Positions 46,610 through 56,923 of a stretch of DNA of 64,000 bases are shown in pieces (positions within the stretch are counted from its first letter, which is position 1; each line of letters opens with the position of its first letter). Below the pieces are notes generated by a model that worked only from the letters and a program-made list of their open reading frames with translations, had not been told where the DNA came from and did not search any database. The stretch covers positions 1,364,001 to 1,428,000 of the forward strand of contig NZ_JBKIWZ010000001.1 of NCBI RefSeq assembly GCF_050157905.1, written 5' to 3'. The stretch comes from Pantoea sp050157905. GTDB lineage: Bacteria > Pseudomonadota > Gammaproteobacteria > Enterobacterales > Enterobacteriaceae. The translations under genes were made by a program, and so were the position numbers.

Positions 46610-46751
46610 GACGCCCCCTTAACGATGAAAGCCCTGTTTTACGCCGATCCTTTCCCGGCCACAAGTTACTGAATCAACCTGCGCGTTTATTACGCTATTG
46701 CCACGTGAAACCGCAGCCCGGTCTCACGCGGCTAAGGCTCAGACGTAAGGG

Positions 46752-48296
46752 TTACTGGCCTGCCAGACGGAACGTGGCGACCGACTGCGTCAGATACTGC
46801 ACCTGTTCCTCCAGCGAGGCGGACGCGGCGGCTGACTCCTGCACCAGCGCCGAGTTCTGCTGGGTCACACCGTCCATCTCGGTCACCGCCTGTTCGATCT
46901 GACCGATGCCCCGACTCTGCTCATCCGACGCGGTTGAGATATGTTCCATCAGCTCATTCACACGGCCGACCGAGGAGATAATTGCATTCATCGCCTCGCC
47001 GGTGCGGCTGACCTGATCAGAGCCGGTGCGGATGATTGAAACCGATTCGGCAATCAGGCTCCCTATCTCTTTAGCGGCCGTGGCGCTGCGCTGGGCCAGA
47101 TTGCGCACTTCGCCCGCGACCACTGCAAAACCGCGTCCCTGCTCGCCCGCGCGGGCCGCTTCGACGGCGGCGTTCAGCGCCAGAATGTTGGTCTGGAAAG
47201 CAATGCTGTCGATGACCGTGGTGATCTCCTCAATCTTCTTCGAACTGGTGTTGATGAGTCCCATAGAGACCACGACGTCCTGCGACACTTTTTCGCCACT
47301 CTCTGCGTTCTTCACCGCTTCACTGGTCAGACGGCAGGCTTCGAAAACGTTTTCAGTATTCTGCTTCACCGTGGCACCCAGCTGCTCCATGCTGGCCGCG
47401 GTTTCGGTCAGCGCCGCAGCCTGCTGCTCGGTCCGCGAGGCCAGATCGATGTTGCCTGCGGCAATCTCCTGCGAAGCGGTAGAGACGGAACGGGTGGAAT
47501 CCCGTACCTGAAGAATGATGGCGGTCAGCGCGCTGCGCATCTGCTCCAGCGATCCCATCAGCAACTGGATTTCACTGCGCGAGCCAGGCTTAACCGGCAC
47601 CACGGAATCCAGTACGCCTGCCGCAATCAGCTTGCAGTGCGCCTGCGCATCGTTAAGGGGTGCCAGCACATAACGTTTCATGAAGAGATAGATCGCGATA
47701 ATGATGGCAAAGAACAGCACACCCGACAGTCCCTGCAGCATGACGCCCGTCGAGAAGTGGCTCTGCGCATCGCTGTTCAGTTTCCTGGCATAAGCCTCAT
47801 GCTGCGCCAGCACCCGGTCCAGGATGATCTCATACTGGCGATCAAGGCGAATCACGGTGGCGATCTGGTTTTTAAAACGTAGCTGGTCGTGTGCCTCTGC
47901 CGCCTCAATTAACGGCTGCAGTCCCTGCTGGCGATACGCCTGATAAGCCTGACGATAGGCCTCCGCGTCCGCCTCTTCGCCCGGCAGGCGCGGAGCATTC
48001 ATGTAGGCCTCAAAGGCCGCATCCGCTTTACCGGCGACAGTCCGTACGCTGTCCAGCGTGGCGGGATTGCTGGCATCGCTGCCTTCCGTCTCTTTCATAT
48101 ATTCCATCAGGCGGACACGCAGCGTACGGCTGTGGTTGATCGGGTCGATCACCGAAAGCACCACGCGAATTTCTTTATTGACCGCATTCAGGGAGTGATT
48201 GCTCTGAAACAACAAGGAGGTACTGATCGCCACGCTGGCCAGAAACAGCACCAGCAGAAAAGAGAAAATAATCAGGGAGGATTTTTTTAACGACAT
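46752..48296 (-). CDS. Methyl-accepting chemotaxis protein
   Basis: This 514-residue receptor has membrane helices at about residues 9-31 and 185-207 with a helical periplasmic sensor between them. A HAMP domain and a cytoplasmic signalling hairpin (VVAGEVRNLAQRSATAAKEI) follow. No CheR-binding NWETF tail is seen at the C-terminus. Ligand unknown. It lies between the DUF1275 pseudogene and the PTS gene. It starts at the ATG at 48296, three bases after an in-frame GTG. Confidence 0.92.
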   Translation of the reverse strand: MSLKKSSLIIFSFLLVLFLASVAISTSLLFQSNHSLNAVNKEIRVVLSVIDPINHSRTLRVRLMEYMKETEGSDASNPATLDSVRTVAGKADAAFEAYMNAPRLPGEEADAEAYRQAYQAYRQQGLQPLIEAAEAHDQLRFKNQIATVIRLDRQYEIILDRVLAQHEAYARKLNSDAQSHFSTGVMLQGLSGVLFFAIIIAIYLFMKRYVLAPLNDAQAHCKLIAAGVLDSVVPVKPGSRSEIQLLMGSLEQMRSALTAIILQVRDSTRSVSTASQEIAAGNIDLASRTEQQAAALTETAASMEQLGATVKQNTENVFEACRLTSEAVKNAESGEKVSQDVVVSMGLINTSSKKIEEITTVIDSIAFQTNILALNAAVEAARAGEQGRGFAVVAGEVRNLAQRSATAAKEIGSLIAESVSIIRTGSDQVSRTGEAMNAIISSVGRVNELMEHISTASDEQSRGIGQIEQAVTEMDGVTQQNSALVQESAAASASLEEQVQYLTQSVATFRLAGQ

Positions 48297-48339
48297 CACA
48301 ACGTTCCGAAAATAAAGAGGACAGTGTCGCTATATCGGC

Positions 48340-48366
48340 AAAAAAACGCCTCCCATTAGGGGCGCC
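48340..48366 (-). terminator. Terminator of the PTS EIICB gene
   Basis: On the minus strand an imperfect GC stem (GGGCGCCCC/GGGAGGCG) is followed by seven T residues, about 95 bp after the PTS stop codon and before the chemoreceptor. Confidence 0.65.
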
Positions 48367-48459
48367 CTTTCTTTAGTTACATTAAGCATAACGGCACAGG
48401 CCGGTCAGGTCCGGCAGAATGGCGCGGACAGCGGCCCGTGCCGAGGCATTCAGGCCGGT

Positions 48460-50046
48460 TCAGGCCACGCCCAGCGCACGTTTAACCTCACTTGCAATCT
48501 TCTCGACCTGCGGGCCATAGATCACCTGAACGTCATGGTCACTGACGCGGTTGACCCCGTTGGCACCGGTACTCATCAGCGTCTGATCGACGACCTCATT
48601 CATGGCTTTCACCCTTACCCGCAACCGGGTAAAGCAGCAATCGACATCCTCAATGTTGGCCTCCCCGCCTAATCCACTGATAATGACCTGGGTGCGCTCA
48701 TCAGCGGCCACCTGCTGCGGTTTTTCATCCTCCGATTCGCGGCCCGGCGTCTCAACATTCATTCGGGTGATCACCAGCCGGAATGCAGAGTAGTAAACAG
48801 GTGCATAGATTGCTCCCAGCGCCAGCGTCCACCACCAGTGCGTTTTTGCGCCGCCCAGCATGCCGAATACGACCAGGTCGATGATGCCGCCCTGCACATT
48901 GCCAATCATCAGATGCAGCATCGACATCAGCATAAACGACAGGCCGGTGAGAAATGCATGCAGCAGATAGAGCACGGGAGAAACAAAGATAAAGCAGAAC
49001 TCCAGCGGTTCTGTAATGCCGGTTGTAAACGACGTCAGCGCGCCGGCCATCACCAGCGCCCTGACCCGCTGTTTATGCTCTGGTCGCGCAGTGTGGTAGA
49101 TCGCCAGCGCCGCGGCGGGCAATCCAAACATCATGACGGGGATTTTACCCTGAGCCAGAAACTGCGTGGCGGAACGCAGCGTCTCATCTGAAATTGATCC
49201 CGGATGCGTCAGCGAGGCATTGAAGATGTTCAGCGCGCCGACCACCGTCTGGCCATCCACGACCGCCATGCCACCGATGGGGGTAAATCGCACGGTTTCA
49301 TTCAGAATGTGATGAAGGCCGGTGGGGATCAGAATGCGCTCGAATGTGCCCAGCAGAAACGCACCATACTGGCCACTTTTACCGATCATCTGACCTATCC
49401 AGGCGATGCCGCTGCCTATGGTTGGCCAGATCAGCGCCAGCAGTACCCCGACCAGCGGCAGGCAGACCACGGTGACAATCGGCACAAACCGCCGTCCGCT
49501 GAAGAAACTGATCGCCGTGGGCAGTTGCTGTGTGTAAAAGCGATTGTGCAGCACCACCGTCACCAGTCCGGCGATTACCCCGCCCAGCACGCTCATGTTG
49601 TAGGTAAAGATGCCCAGCATGTTGATATATTCCGCCGACATCATCATTGCGGCAGTCTGGTCCAGTCCCGCCTGCTGCAGGGCGGCAGGTGTCGTGGTGG
49701 CAGCGGTGATCCCACTGGCCGCCAGGGTGGCGCTGATGCCGACATTCATGACGATGTAGCCAATCACGGCGGCAAAAGCGGCGGTCGGCTTTTCCGCCTT
49801 TGCCAGTCCGATAGCGGTCGCTACGGCAAAGAAGAGCGGCAGATTAGTAAACAGCGCGCCGGCCACTTTACGGATAAAGCCAATGATTAACTGCGGTACC
49901 TGCATCTGGGCAAACGCTTCGCCGGTGACGGCCGGGTTCTGCATCGCCGCCGCCAGCCCCAGAAAAATGCCTGCGGCCGCGATAACTGAGATAGGCATCA
50001 TTAATGCTTTGCCGAACGCATGGATCTGGCTGGTCAGCTGTTTCAT
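48460..50046 (-). CDS. PTS EIICB component, glucose superfamily (MalX-like)
   Basis: This 528-residue protein has an EIIC domain with about ten membrane helices. The conserved GITEPLEF sugar-site motif and FLPL-type helices are present. A C-terminal EIIB domain has the phosphorylation-site Cys in VDCCFTRLR; the second Cys matches the family site. MalX of E. coli is a similar length. No EIIA or catabolic gene lies nearby, so EIIA-Glc or another EIIA would be needed. Substrate unknown. GAGGCG precedes the ATG at 50046. Confidence 0.88.
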   Translation of the reverse strand: MKQLTSQIHAFGKALMMPISVIAAAGIFLGLAAAMQNPAVTGEAFAQMQVPQLIIGFIRKVAGALFTNLPLFFAVATAIGLAKAEKPTAAFAAVIGYIVMNVGISATLAASGITAATTTPAALQQAGLDQTAAMMMSAEYINMLGIFTYNMSVLGGVIAGLVTVVLHNRFYTQQLPTAISFFSGRRFVPIVTVVCLPLVGVLLALIWPTIGSGIAWIGQMIGKSGQYGAFLLGTFERILIPTGLHHILNETVRFTPIGGMAVVDGQTVVGALNIFNASLTHPGSISDETLRSATQFLAQGKIPVMMFGLPAAALAIYHTARPEHKQRVRALVMAGALTSFTTGITEPLEFCFIFVSPVLYLLHAFLTGLSFMLMSMLHLMIGNVQGGIIDLVVFGMLGGAKTHWWWTLALGAIYAPVYYSAFRLVITRMNVETPGRESEDEKPQQVAADERTQVIISGLGGEANIEDVDCCFTRLRVRVKAMNEVVDQTLMSTGANGVNRVSDHDVQVIYGPQVEKIASEVKRALGVA

Positions 50047-50302
50047 CGGATTACGCCTCGCTGGATGCAAACAGGAAGTATGTGTCTGATGTGGCGAGAA
50101 CTCCTGTTATCAGCAGGTTAAAAACGGGCAAAGTCTGACCAGCATCACACTTCGGGCGCCTGTACGATAAACGCCAGCTATCGCACCATTATGTCAATCA
50201 ATTAGACAAGATTTGAGGATAGCTGCAGACTTCCTTTCACCATCAGGCTATAACCTGATAACAAACACCAAACAATAATGCCAATTATAAAAGCCTGCAC
50301 TT

Positions 50303-52606
50303 ATGAAATTTAAACGCCAAATAAAACCTTACCGCGCCGCTGCGGGCGGTTGGGGATCACTGGAAGCCACCACGCGTTTCGTTCTTGACAGCAAAGCGGC
50401 TCTGAAAAATATGCGCAATCTGATGCGCATGAACAAAGCCCGCGGGTTTGACTGTCCGGGCTGCGCCTGGGGCGATGACAACAAAAGTACCTTCAGTTTC
50501 TGCGAAAACGGGGCCAAAGCGGTCACCTGGGAAGCGACACGCCGCGTTGTTGATCCTGACTTCTTCGCTAAACACAGCGTCACCACGCTCTACACGCAGA
50601 GCGACTACTTCCTGGAGTATCAGGGCCGTCTGACCCATCCGCTGCGCTACAACGCCGAAACCGATCACTACGAGCCGATCAGCTGGGATGCGGCTTTTGC
50701 TCTGATTGCACAACACATCAGTGCGATGGATCATCCGAATCAGATGGAGCTCTATACCTCCGGCCGCGCCAGCAATGAAGCCTCCTGGCTCTATCAGCTG
50801 TTCGGTCGCCTGATGGGCACCAATAACTTCCCCGACTGCTCTAACATGTGCCATGAAGCCAGCGGCACCGGCCTGAAGCGCAGTATCGGCGTGGGTAAGG
50901 GCACCATTCGTCTGGATGATTTCGATCACGCTGATGCCATTTTTGTCTTCGGGCAGAACCCCGGCACCAACCATCCGCGTATGCTGCACAGTCTGCGTCA
51001 TGCGGCCGACCACGGTGCGAAGATCGTCACCTTTAATACCCTGCGCGAGCGCGGTCTGGAACGCTTTGCCGATCCGCAGAAGCCGCTGGAAGTCGTCACG
51101 TCCAAAGCGGGTAACATCAGCTCGGCCTATTACCAGCCGAACCTGGGCGGAGATATGGCGGCGGTGCGCGGAATGGTGAAATCTCTGCTGGAGACCCATC
51201 GCGCGCGTCTGGCAGCGGGCGAACCTGGCCTGTTTGACCAGACCTTTATCAACGCTAAAACCCACGGCATTGAGGCCTATCTCGACGCCGTGGATAACAC
51301 CAGCTGGATGCAGATTGTGGCGCAGTCCGGCCTGACACAGGCGCAGATCCGCGAAGCCGCAGCTATCTATCAAAGCGCAGACCGGGTGATCTGTACGTGG
51401 GCGATGGGGATTACCCAGCACAAGCACTCGGTCGATACAGTGCGGGAGATCACTAACCTGCAGCTGCTGTTTGGTCAGCTGGGCAAAAAAGGCGCTGGCC
51501 TCTGCCCGGTGCGCGGGCACAGTAACGTGCAGGGTAACCGCACGATGGGCATTGATGAGAAACCGGCTAAGGCCTTCCTGGATGCGCTGGGTAACCACTT
51601 CAGCTTCGAACCACCGCGCGCGCCAGGCCACAATACCGTTGAGGCGCTAAACGCGATGCTGCGTGATGAAGTCAAAGTGCTGATCGCACTGGGCGGCAAC
51701 CTGGCGGCGGCGGCACCCGATTCACCCCGTACTGAAGAGGCGCTGTCACGCTGTGGCCTGACCGTGCATATCAGCACTAAACTGAACCGCAGCCATCTGG
51801 TGCCGGGTCACGAAGGGCTGATTCTGCCGACGCTGGGCCGTACCGAGCGCGATCGGCAGGCGACCGGCAATCAGTTCATCACGGTCGAAGATTCTTTCAG
51901 CATGGTGCACGCCTCTGAAGGGATCGGCATCCCGCTGGCGGATACACAGCGTTCAGAGACGGCGATCGTGGCCGGTATCGCTGAAGCCGTGCTTGGCAGT
52001 GACAAGGTGAAATGGCGCGAACTGGCGGGTGATTACAATCTGATCCGCGAGCATATCGCCGCCACTATTCCGGGCTTTGCTGACTTTAACGCTAAATGCG
52101 ATATTCCGGGTGGCTTCTATCTGGGTAACGCGGCGGCGGAGTTACGCTTCAATACGCCAAGTCAGAAAGCGGAGTTCTGCGCTTCATCCCTGCCGGATTC
52201 GCTCTTCCCGACGCTTGATCAGGCAGTGCCTTTCACACTGCAGACGCTGCGCTCACACGATCAGTACAACACCACCATTTACGGCCTTGATGACCGTTAT
52301 CGTGGCGTGTTTGGTCAGCGTGAAGTGGTGTTTATCAACCCGGACGACATGGCCGATCTGGGCTTCACGGAAGGCCAGAATGTGGACATCGAAACGCTGT
52401 GGAACGATGGCATCACCCGTCGCGTCAGCGGCTTTAAGCTGGTTCCCTACAATATTCCGCGCGGTAACCTGGCGGCCTATTACCCGGAAACCAACCCGCT
52501 GGTGCCGCTGAACAGCTTCGGCGACGGCAGTGGTACACCAACGTCTAAATCTGTACCGGTGAAGCTGGAACTGTCATCGGCGCTGGCCGATCAGCGCATC
52601 GCCTGA
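50303..52606 (+). CDS. ydeP: YdeP-like molybdopterin oxidoreductase (FdhF/YdeP family)
   Basis: This 767-residue cytoplasmic enzyme has an N-terminal [4Fe-4S] motif (FDCPGCAWGDD then FCENGAKA). The molybdopterin domain has NFPDCSNMCHEASG and GRASNEA, and the C-terminal dinucleotide-binding domain has RSHDQYNTTIYGLDDRYRGV. E. coli YdeP (about 759 aa) helps acid resistance; its reaction is unknown. It is divergent from the PTS gene and closes the accessory block. I use the symbol as a family name. Confidence 0.88.
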   Translation: MKFKRQIKPYRAAAGGWGSLEATTRFVLDSKAALKNMRNLMRMNKARGFDCPGCAWGDDNKSTFSFCENGAKAVTWEATRRVVDPDFFAKHSVTTLYTQSDYFLEYQGRLTHPLRYNAETDHYEPISWDAAFALIAQHISAMDHPNQMELYTSGRASNEASWLYQLFGRLMGTNNFPDCSNMCHEASGTGLKRSIGVGKGTIRLDDFDHADAIFVFGQNPGTNHPRMLHSLRHAADHGAKIVTFNTLRERGLERFADPQKPLEVVTSKAGNISSAYYQPNLGGDMAAVRGMVKSLLETHRARLAAGEPGLFDQTFINAKTHGIEAYLDAVDNTSWMQIVAQSGLTQAQIREAAAIYQSADRVICTWAMGITQHKHSVDTVREITNLQLLFGQLGKKGAGLCPVRGHSNVQGNRTMGIDEKPAKAFLDALGNHFSFEPPRAPGHNTVEALNAMLRDEVKVLIALGGNLAAAAPDSPRTEEALSRCGLTVHISTKLNRSHLVPGHEGLILPTLGRTERDRQATGNQFITVEDSFSMVHASEGIGIPLADTQRSETAIVAGIAEAVLGSDKVKWRELAGDYNLIREHIAATIPGFADFNAKCDIPGGFYLGNAAAELRFNTPSQKAEFCASSLPDSLFPTLDQAVPFTLQTLRSHDQYNTTIYGLDDRYRGVFGQREVVFINPDDMADLGFTEGQNVDIETLWNDGITRRVSGFKLVPYNIPRGNLAAYYPETNPLVPLNSFGDGSGTPTSKSVPVKLELSSALADQRIA

Positions 52607-52627
52607 CAGCGGTCTCACCGCGTCCTG

Positions 52628-52651
52628 AAAAGCCGGCTCGTCCGGCTTTTT
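52628..52651 (+). terminator. Terminator of the ydeP-like gene
   Basis: AAAAGCCGG/CCGGCTTTT (52628-52636 and 52642-52650) is a perfect 9-bp stem followed by T. Confidence 0.88.
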
Positions 52652-52717
52652 GCCTTGCCGCGCGGCGTCGAATCGCGTAAAACTGTCAGCCGCAATCAGG
52701 CCACGAAACGAAAAATT

Positions 52718-54652
52718 ATGTTCCAGGATAACCCGCTGCTCGCGCAGCTGAAAGAGAAGCTCCATTCGCAAACGCCTCGTGCTGAAGGCGTCGTTAAAGG
52801 CACCGAAAAAGGTTTCGGCTTCCTGGAAGTCGATGCCCAGAAGAGTTACTTCATTCCGCCTCCGCAGATGAAGAAAGTAATGCATGGCGATCGTATTGTT
52901 GCGGTGATCCACAGCGATAAAGATCGCGAGAGCGCTGAGCCGGAAACCCTGGTTGAGCCGTTCCTGAGCCGCTTTGTCGGCCGGGTGCAGAAGAAAGACG
53001 ATCGCCTGTCGATCGTGCCGGACCATCCCCTGCTGAAAGATGCGATTCAGTGTCGCCCGGCGCGCGATGTCAGCCATCAATTCGAAAATGGCGACTGGGC
53101 CGTGGCAGAGATGCGTCGTCATCCGCTGAAAGGCGATCGCGGCTTTTACGCCGAACTCACCGATTTTATTGTCAAAGCCGACGATCACCTGGCACCGTGG
53201 TGGGTGACGCTGTCGCGTCATAACCTGGAGCGTGAAGCGCCCGACGTCAGCTTTGGCGAGATGCTGGACGAAAATCTGACGCGTGAAGATCTTACCGCGC
53301 TCAGTTTCGTGACCATCGACAGCGCCAGCACCCAGGATATGGACGATGCACTGTTTGCAGAGGCGCTGGAAGATGGCTCCCTGCGTCTGACCATTGCTAT
53401 CGCTGATCCTACCGCCTGGGTCGCTGAAGGCAGTCAGCTTGATAAGGTCGCTGCCCAGCGCGCCTTCACCAACTACCTGCCAGGTTTTAATATCCCGATG
53501 CTGCCGCGCGAGCTCTCTGATGATGTCTGCTCGCTGCGTCCTGATGTGCGCCGTCCGGCCCTTGCCTGCCGTGTGACCGTGGCAGCGGATGGTTCACTGG
53601 GCGATGACGTGACGTTTTTTGCCGCCTGGATTGAATCCAAAGCGAAGCTGGCCTACGACAATGTCTCTGACTGGCTGGAAAACAGCGGCAGCTGGCAGCC
53701 GGAAAGCGAGGCAATTGCAGAGCAGATTCGTCTGCTGCATCGCCTCTGCCTGGCGCGCAGCGAATGGCGTCAGACACACGCGTTGGTGTTTAAAGATCGT
53801 CCCGACTACCGCTTCCTGCTGGGTGATCAAGGTGAAGTGCTGGAGATTGTGGCTGAACCGCGCCGCATCGCTAACCGCATCGTTGAAGAGTCGATGATTC
53901 TGGCCAACATCTGCGCGGCACAGGTTCTGCGCGATCGCCTCGGCTTCGGAATTTACAACGTCCATGCCGGTTTCGACACCACTAATGCCGAGCAGGCGGC
54001 TGCCGTTCTGGCCAGCCACGGCGTAACGGCAGATGCGCAGGCGATTACGACGCTGGAAGGGTTCCGCGTGCTGCGTCGTGAACTTGACGCCCTGCCGACC
54101 CCGTTCCTGGACAGCCGCATTCGCCGTTTCCAGACCTTTGCAGAGATCAGCACCGAGCCAGGCCCGCACTTCGGGCTGGGACTGGAGGCGTACGCCACCT
54201 GGACCTCCCCGATTCGTAAATTCGGCGATATGGTGAACCATCGTCTGCTGAAAGCGATTATCCGTGGCGAGCAGGCCTCCCGCCCGGATGAGGCCGTCAC
54301 GATCACGATGAGTGAGCGTCGCCGTCTGAACCGGATGGCAGAGCGCGATGTGGGTGACTGGCTCTATGCGCGCTATCTGGCGCCTTTCGCGGCCACCGAT
54401 CGTCGCTTCAGCGCCGAGATCATCGATGTGTCGCGCGGCGGTATGCGCGTTCGCCTGCTGGAAAATGGCGCGGTGGCCTTTATCCCGGCACCGTTCATTC
54501 ACGCGGTGCGTGATGAGCTGGTCTGCAGCCAGGAGAACGGCAGCGTGCAGATTAAAGGCGACGTAGTTTACCGTGTCACTGACGTGATTGATGTCACTAT
54601 CGCCGAAGTCCGCATGGAAACCCGCAGCGTCGTGGCGCGTCCCGCCGCCTGA
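52718..54652 (+). CDS. rnb: Exoribonuclease II
   Basis: This 644-residue protein has the length of E. coli RNase II. Cold-shock domains come first, then the RNB catalytic domain with the acidic cluster SASTQDMDDALF (metal-binding Asp residues), and a C-terminal S1 domain. It degrades single-stranded RNA 3' to 5'. The ATG at 52718 matches the MFQDNPLLAQLKEKL family start; 21 upstream codons are open but unrelated. Confidence 0.97.
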   Translation: MFQDNPLLAQLKEKLHSQTPRAEGVVKGTEKGFGFLEVDAQKSYFIPPPQMKKVMHGDRIVAVIHSDKDRESAEPETLVEPFLSRFVGRVQKKDDRLSIVPDHPLLKDAIQCRPARDVSHQFENGDWAVAEMRRHPLKGDRGFYAELTDFIVKADDHLAPWWVTLSRHNLEREAPDVSFGEMLDENLTREDLTALSFVTIDSASTQDMDDALFAEALEDGSLRLTIAIADPTAWVAEGSQLDKVAAQRAFTNYLPGFNIPMLPRELSDDVCSLRPDVRRPALACRVTVAADGSLGDDVTFFAAWIESKAKLAYDNVSDWLENSGSWQPESEAIAEQIRLLHRLCLARSEWRQTHALVFKDRPDYRFLLGDQGEVLEIVAEPRRIANRIVEESMILANICAAQVLRDRLGFGIYNVHAGFDTTNAEQAAAVLASHGVTADAQAITTLEGFRVLRRELDALPTPFLDSRIRRFQTFAEISTEPGPHFGLGLEAYATWTSPIRKFGDMVNHRLLKAIIRGEQASRPDEAVTITMSERRRLNRMAERDVGDWLYARYLAPFAATDRRFSAEIIDVSRGGMRVRLLENGAVAFIPAPFIHAVRDELVCSQENGSVQIKGDVVYRVTDVIDVTIAEVRMETRSVVARPAA

Positions 54653-54677
54653 CCGGCAGGTCACTGCCCCCTGCTCC

Positions 54678-54705
54678 GGGCGGGATAACGCTGGTTATCC
54701 CGCCC
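54678..54705. repeat. Perfect 12-bp hairpin between rnb and cstA
   Basis: GGGCGGGATAAC (54678-54689) and GTTATCCCGCCC (54694-54705) are exact complements with a GCTG loop. There is no T-run after it, so it may act as an mRNA-stabilising stem or repeat-type element rather than a standard terminator. Confidence 0.7.
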
Positions 54706-54853
54706 GCTCCCCGCCTGACAGTATTGCAAAAAAGTTAAATTTGTACCCCGCTTCACACTTCTCCACTGATTAACTTTCACTTACATTCCATTACATTAAG
54801 TTTAGCTCGTTGTTTTCGATCGCTTCCCTCTCGGTCCTCACAAGGAGTTAGTC

Positions 54854-56923
54854 ATGAAAAACGTCAAAACCAGTGTCATCTGGTTAGTGGTGGCGTTAAT
54901 CGGCGCGGGCGCTTTCGCCATGCTGGCCCTCAGCCGCGGCGAACACGTCAACGCAGTCTGGCTGGTGATAGCCGCTGTCGCCTGTTACAGCATCGCTTAC
55001 CGCTTCTACAGCCTGTTTATCGCCCGCAATATCTTCGAACTTGACGATCGCCGGATGACACCCGCCGAGCGACTGAGCGATGGACTCGATTATGTCCCGA
55101 CAAATAAGTGGGTGCTGTTTGGCCACCACTTTGCGGCGATAGCCGGAGCCGGGCCGCTGGTTGGTCCGATCCTGGCGGCGCAGATGGGCTTCCTGCCCGG
55201 CACCATCTGGATTCTGGTTGGCGTCATGCTGGCGGGCGCGGTGCAGGATTTCCTGATCCTGTTTATCTCCACCCGCCGCGATGGCCGATCGCTGGGCGAA
55301 ATGGCCCGGCAGGAGCTGGGGCCGTTTGCCGGTGTGGTGACCATGCTCGGTGCGCTGGGCGTGATGATCATTATTCTGTCGGCGCTGGCGCTGGTGGTGG
55401 TTAAAGCCCTGGCGAACAGCCCGTGGGGGCTCTTTACCATTGCGGCCACGATTCCTATCGCGCTGTTTATGGGCGTCTACATGCGCTTTATCCGCCCGGG
55501 GAAAATCGCTGAGGTCTCGCTGATTGGTTTTGTGCTGATGATGGCGGCGATTATCTATGGTGGCGACGTCGCGCAGCATCCTTACTGGGGCCCCTTCTTT
55601 ACACTGAAAGGGACGTCGCTGACCTGGGTACTGGTCATCTATGGTTTTATCGCCTCAGTACTGCCGGTCTGGTTGTTACTGGCTCCGCGTGATTATCTGT
55701 CGACCTTCCTGAAAATCGGCGTTATTGCCGGTCTGGCCGTGGGGATCGTCTTCGCCCTGCCAGAGCTGAAGATGCCGGCCGTTACCCGCTTTATCGACGG
55801 CACCGGCCCGGTCTTTGCTGGTGCGATGTTCCCGTTCCTGTTTATCACGATCGCCTGCGGGGCGATTTCTGGCTTCCATGCGCTGGTTTCCAGCGGCACC
55901 ACACCAAAACTGGTCGAGCGTGAGAGCCACATTCGCTTTATTGGCTATGGTGCCATGCTGATGGAGTCCTTTGTCGCGATCATGGCACTGATTTGTGCCT
56001 CGGTGCTGGATCCGGGTATCTACTTTGCCATGAACTCGCCTGCCGCGCTGATTGGCACCACCGTAGAAAGCGCTTCACAGGTCATCAACGGCTGGGGTTT
56101 TGTCGTAACACCCGAAATGCTGAGTGGTATTGCACGCGATGTGGGTGAAGGTTCGATTCTGTCCCGGGCCGGTGGTGCGCCGACCTTTGCGGTGGGTATG
56201 GCCCATATCATCACCGAAATCTTCAACAGCCGCGCGATGATGGCGTTCTGGTATCACTTCGCTATTCTGTTTGAAGCGCTGTTTATCCTGACCGCGGTGG
56301 ATGCCGGCACCCGCGCCTGCCGCTTTATGGTGCAGGACCTGGTGGGAACGGTTGTGCCCTCTCTGGCAAATAACCGCTCCTGGCTGGGCAATATGGCGGG
56401 CACCACTGTCGCTGTTGCAGGCTGGGGATTCTTTGTTTATCAGGGCGTCGTCGATCCGCTGGGCGGTATTAACACCCTGTGGCCGCTGTTTGGCATCGGC
56501 AATCAGATGCTGGCCTCAATGGCACTGATTCTGGGCACTGTGGTGCTGTTCAAAATGAAGAAGCAGCGTTACGCCTGGGTCACCATCCTGCCGACGGTCT
56601 GGTTGTTTATCACCTCGATGACGGCGGGCTGGCAGAAAATCTTCCATGAAAAACCGGCTATCGGTTTCCTGGCGCAGGCCGCTAAGTTCCGAAAAGGGCT
56701 GGAGGAAGGCGTGATCATTGCGCCCGCCAAAAGCGTGGCCGATATGCAGACTATCGTGTTCAGCAATCAGATCAACGCCGGACTGTGCGCCTTCTTTATG
56801 CTGGTGGCGGTTACGATGCTGATTTCTGCCTTTTTTGTCATTCGCCGGGCGCTGCGCAGCGATCGGCCGACCGTTCAGGAATCCTCAGTGACGCTGCGCA
56901 ATAAGGCGGTGCGTCATGTCTGA
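54854..56923 (+). CDS. cstA: CstA family carbon-starvation/pyruvate transporter
   Basis: This 689-residue protein has about 16-18 membrane helices and the CstA core (GLDYVPTNKWVLFGHHFAAI, then GPLVGPILAAQMG). CstA imports peptides or pyruvate during carbon starvation, and BtsT/YjiY is a pyruvate symporter. The segments around residues 60-70 and 600-625 fit CstA better than YjiY. The E. coli cstA gene lies elsewhere, so its place between rnb and rpfR is a local insertion. AAGGAG precedes the ATG. Confidence 0.88.
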   Translation: MKNVKTSVIWLVVALIGAGAFAMLALSRGEHVNAVWLVIAAVACYSIAYRFYSLFIARNIFELDDRRMTPAERLSDGLDYVPTNKWVLFGHHFAAIAGAGPLVGPILAAQMGFLPGTIWILVGVMLAGAVQDFLILFISTRRDGRSLGEMARQELGPFAGVVTMLGALGVMIIILSALALVVVKALANSPWGLFTIAATIPIALFMGVYMRFIRPGKIAEVSLIGFVLMMAAIIYGGDVAQHPYWGPFFTLKGTSLTWVLVIYGFIASVLPVWLLLAPRDYLSTFLKIGVIAGLAVGIVFALPELKMPAVTRFIDGTGPVFAGAMFPFLFITIACGAISGFHALVSSGTTPKLVERESHIRFIGYGAMLMESFVAIMALICASVLDPGIYFAMNSPAALIGTTVESASQVINGWGFVVTPEMLSGIARDVGEGSILSRAGGAPTFAVGMAHIITEIFNSRAMMAFWYHFAILFEALFILTAVDAGTRACRFMVQDLVGTVVPSLANNRSWLGNMAGTTVAVAGWGFFVYQGVVDPLGGINTLWPLFGIGNQMLASMALILGTVVLFKMKKQRYAWVTILPTVWLFITSMTAGWQKIFHEKPAIGFLAQAAKFRKGLEEGVIIAPAKSVADMQTIVFSNQINAGLCAFFMLVAVTMLISAFFVIRRALRSDRPTVQESSVTLRNKAVRHV

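Noticed and set aside
35951..52606. Prophage, integron or insertion-sequence origin of the accessory block
   Set aside because: I find no integrase, transposase, terminal repeats, tRNA junction or phage structural genes.
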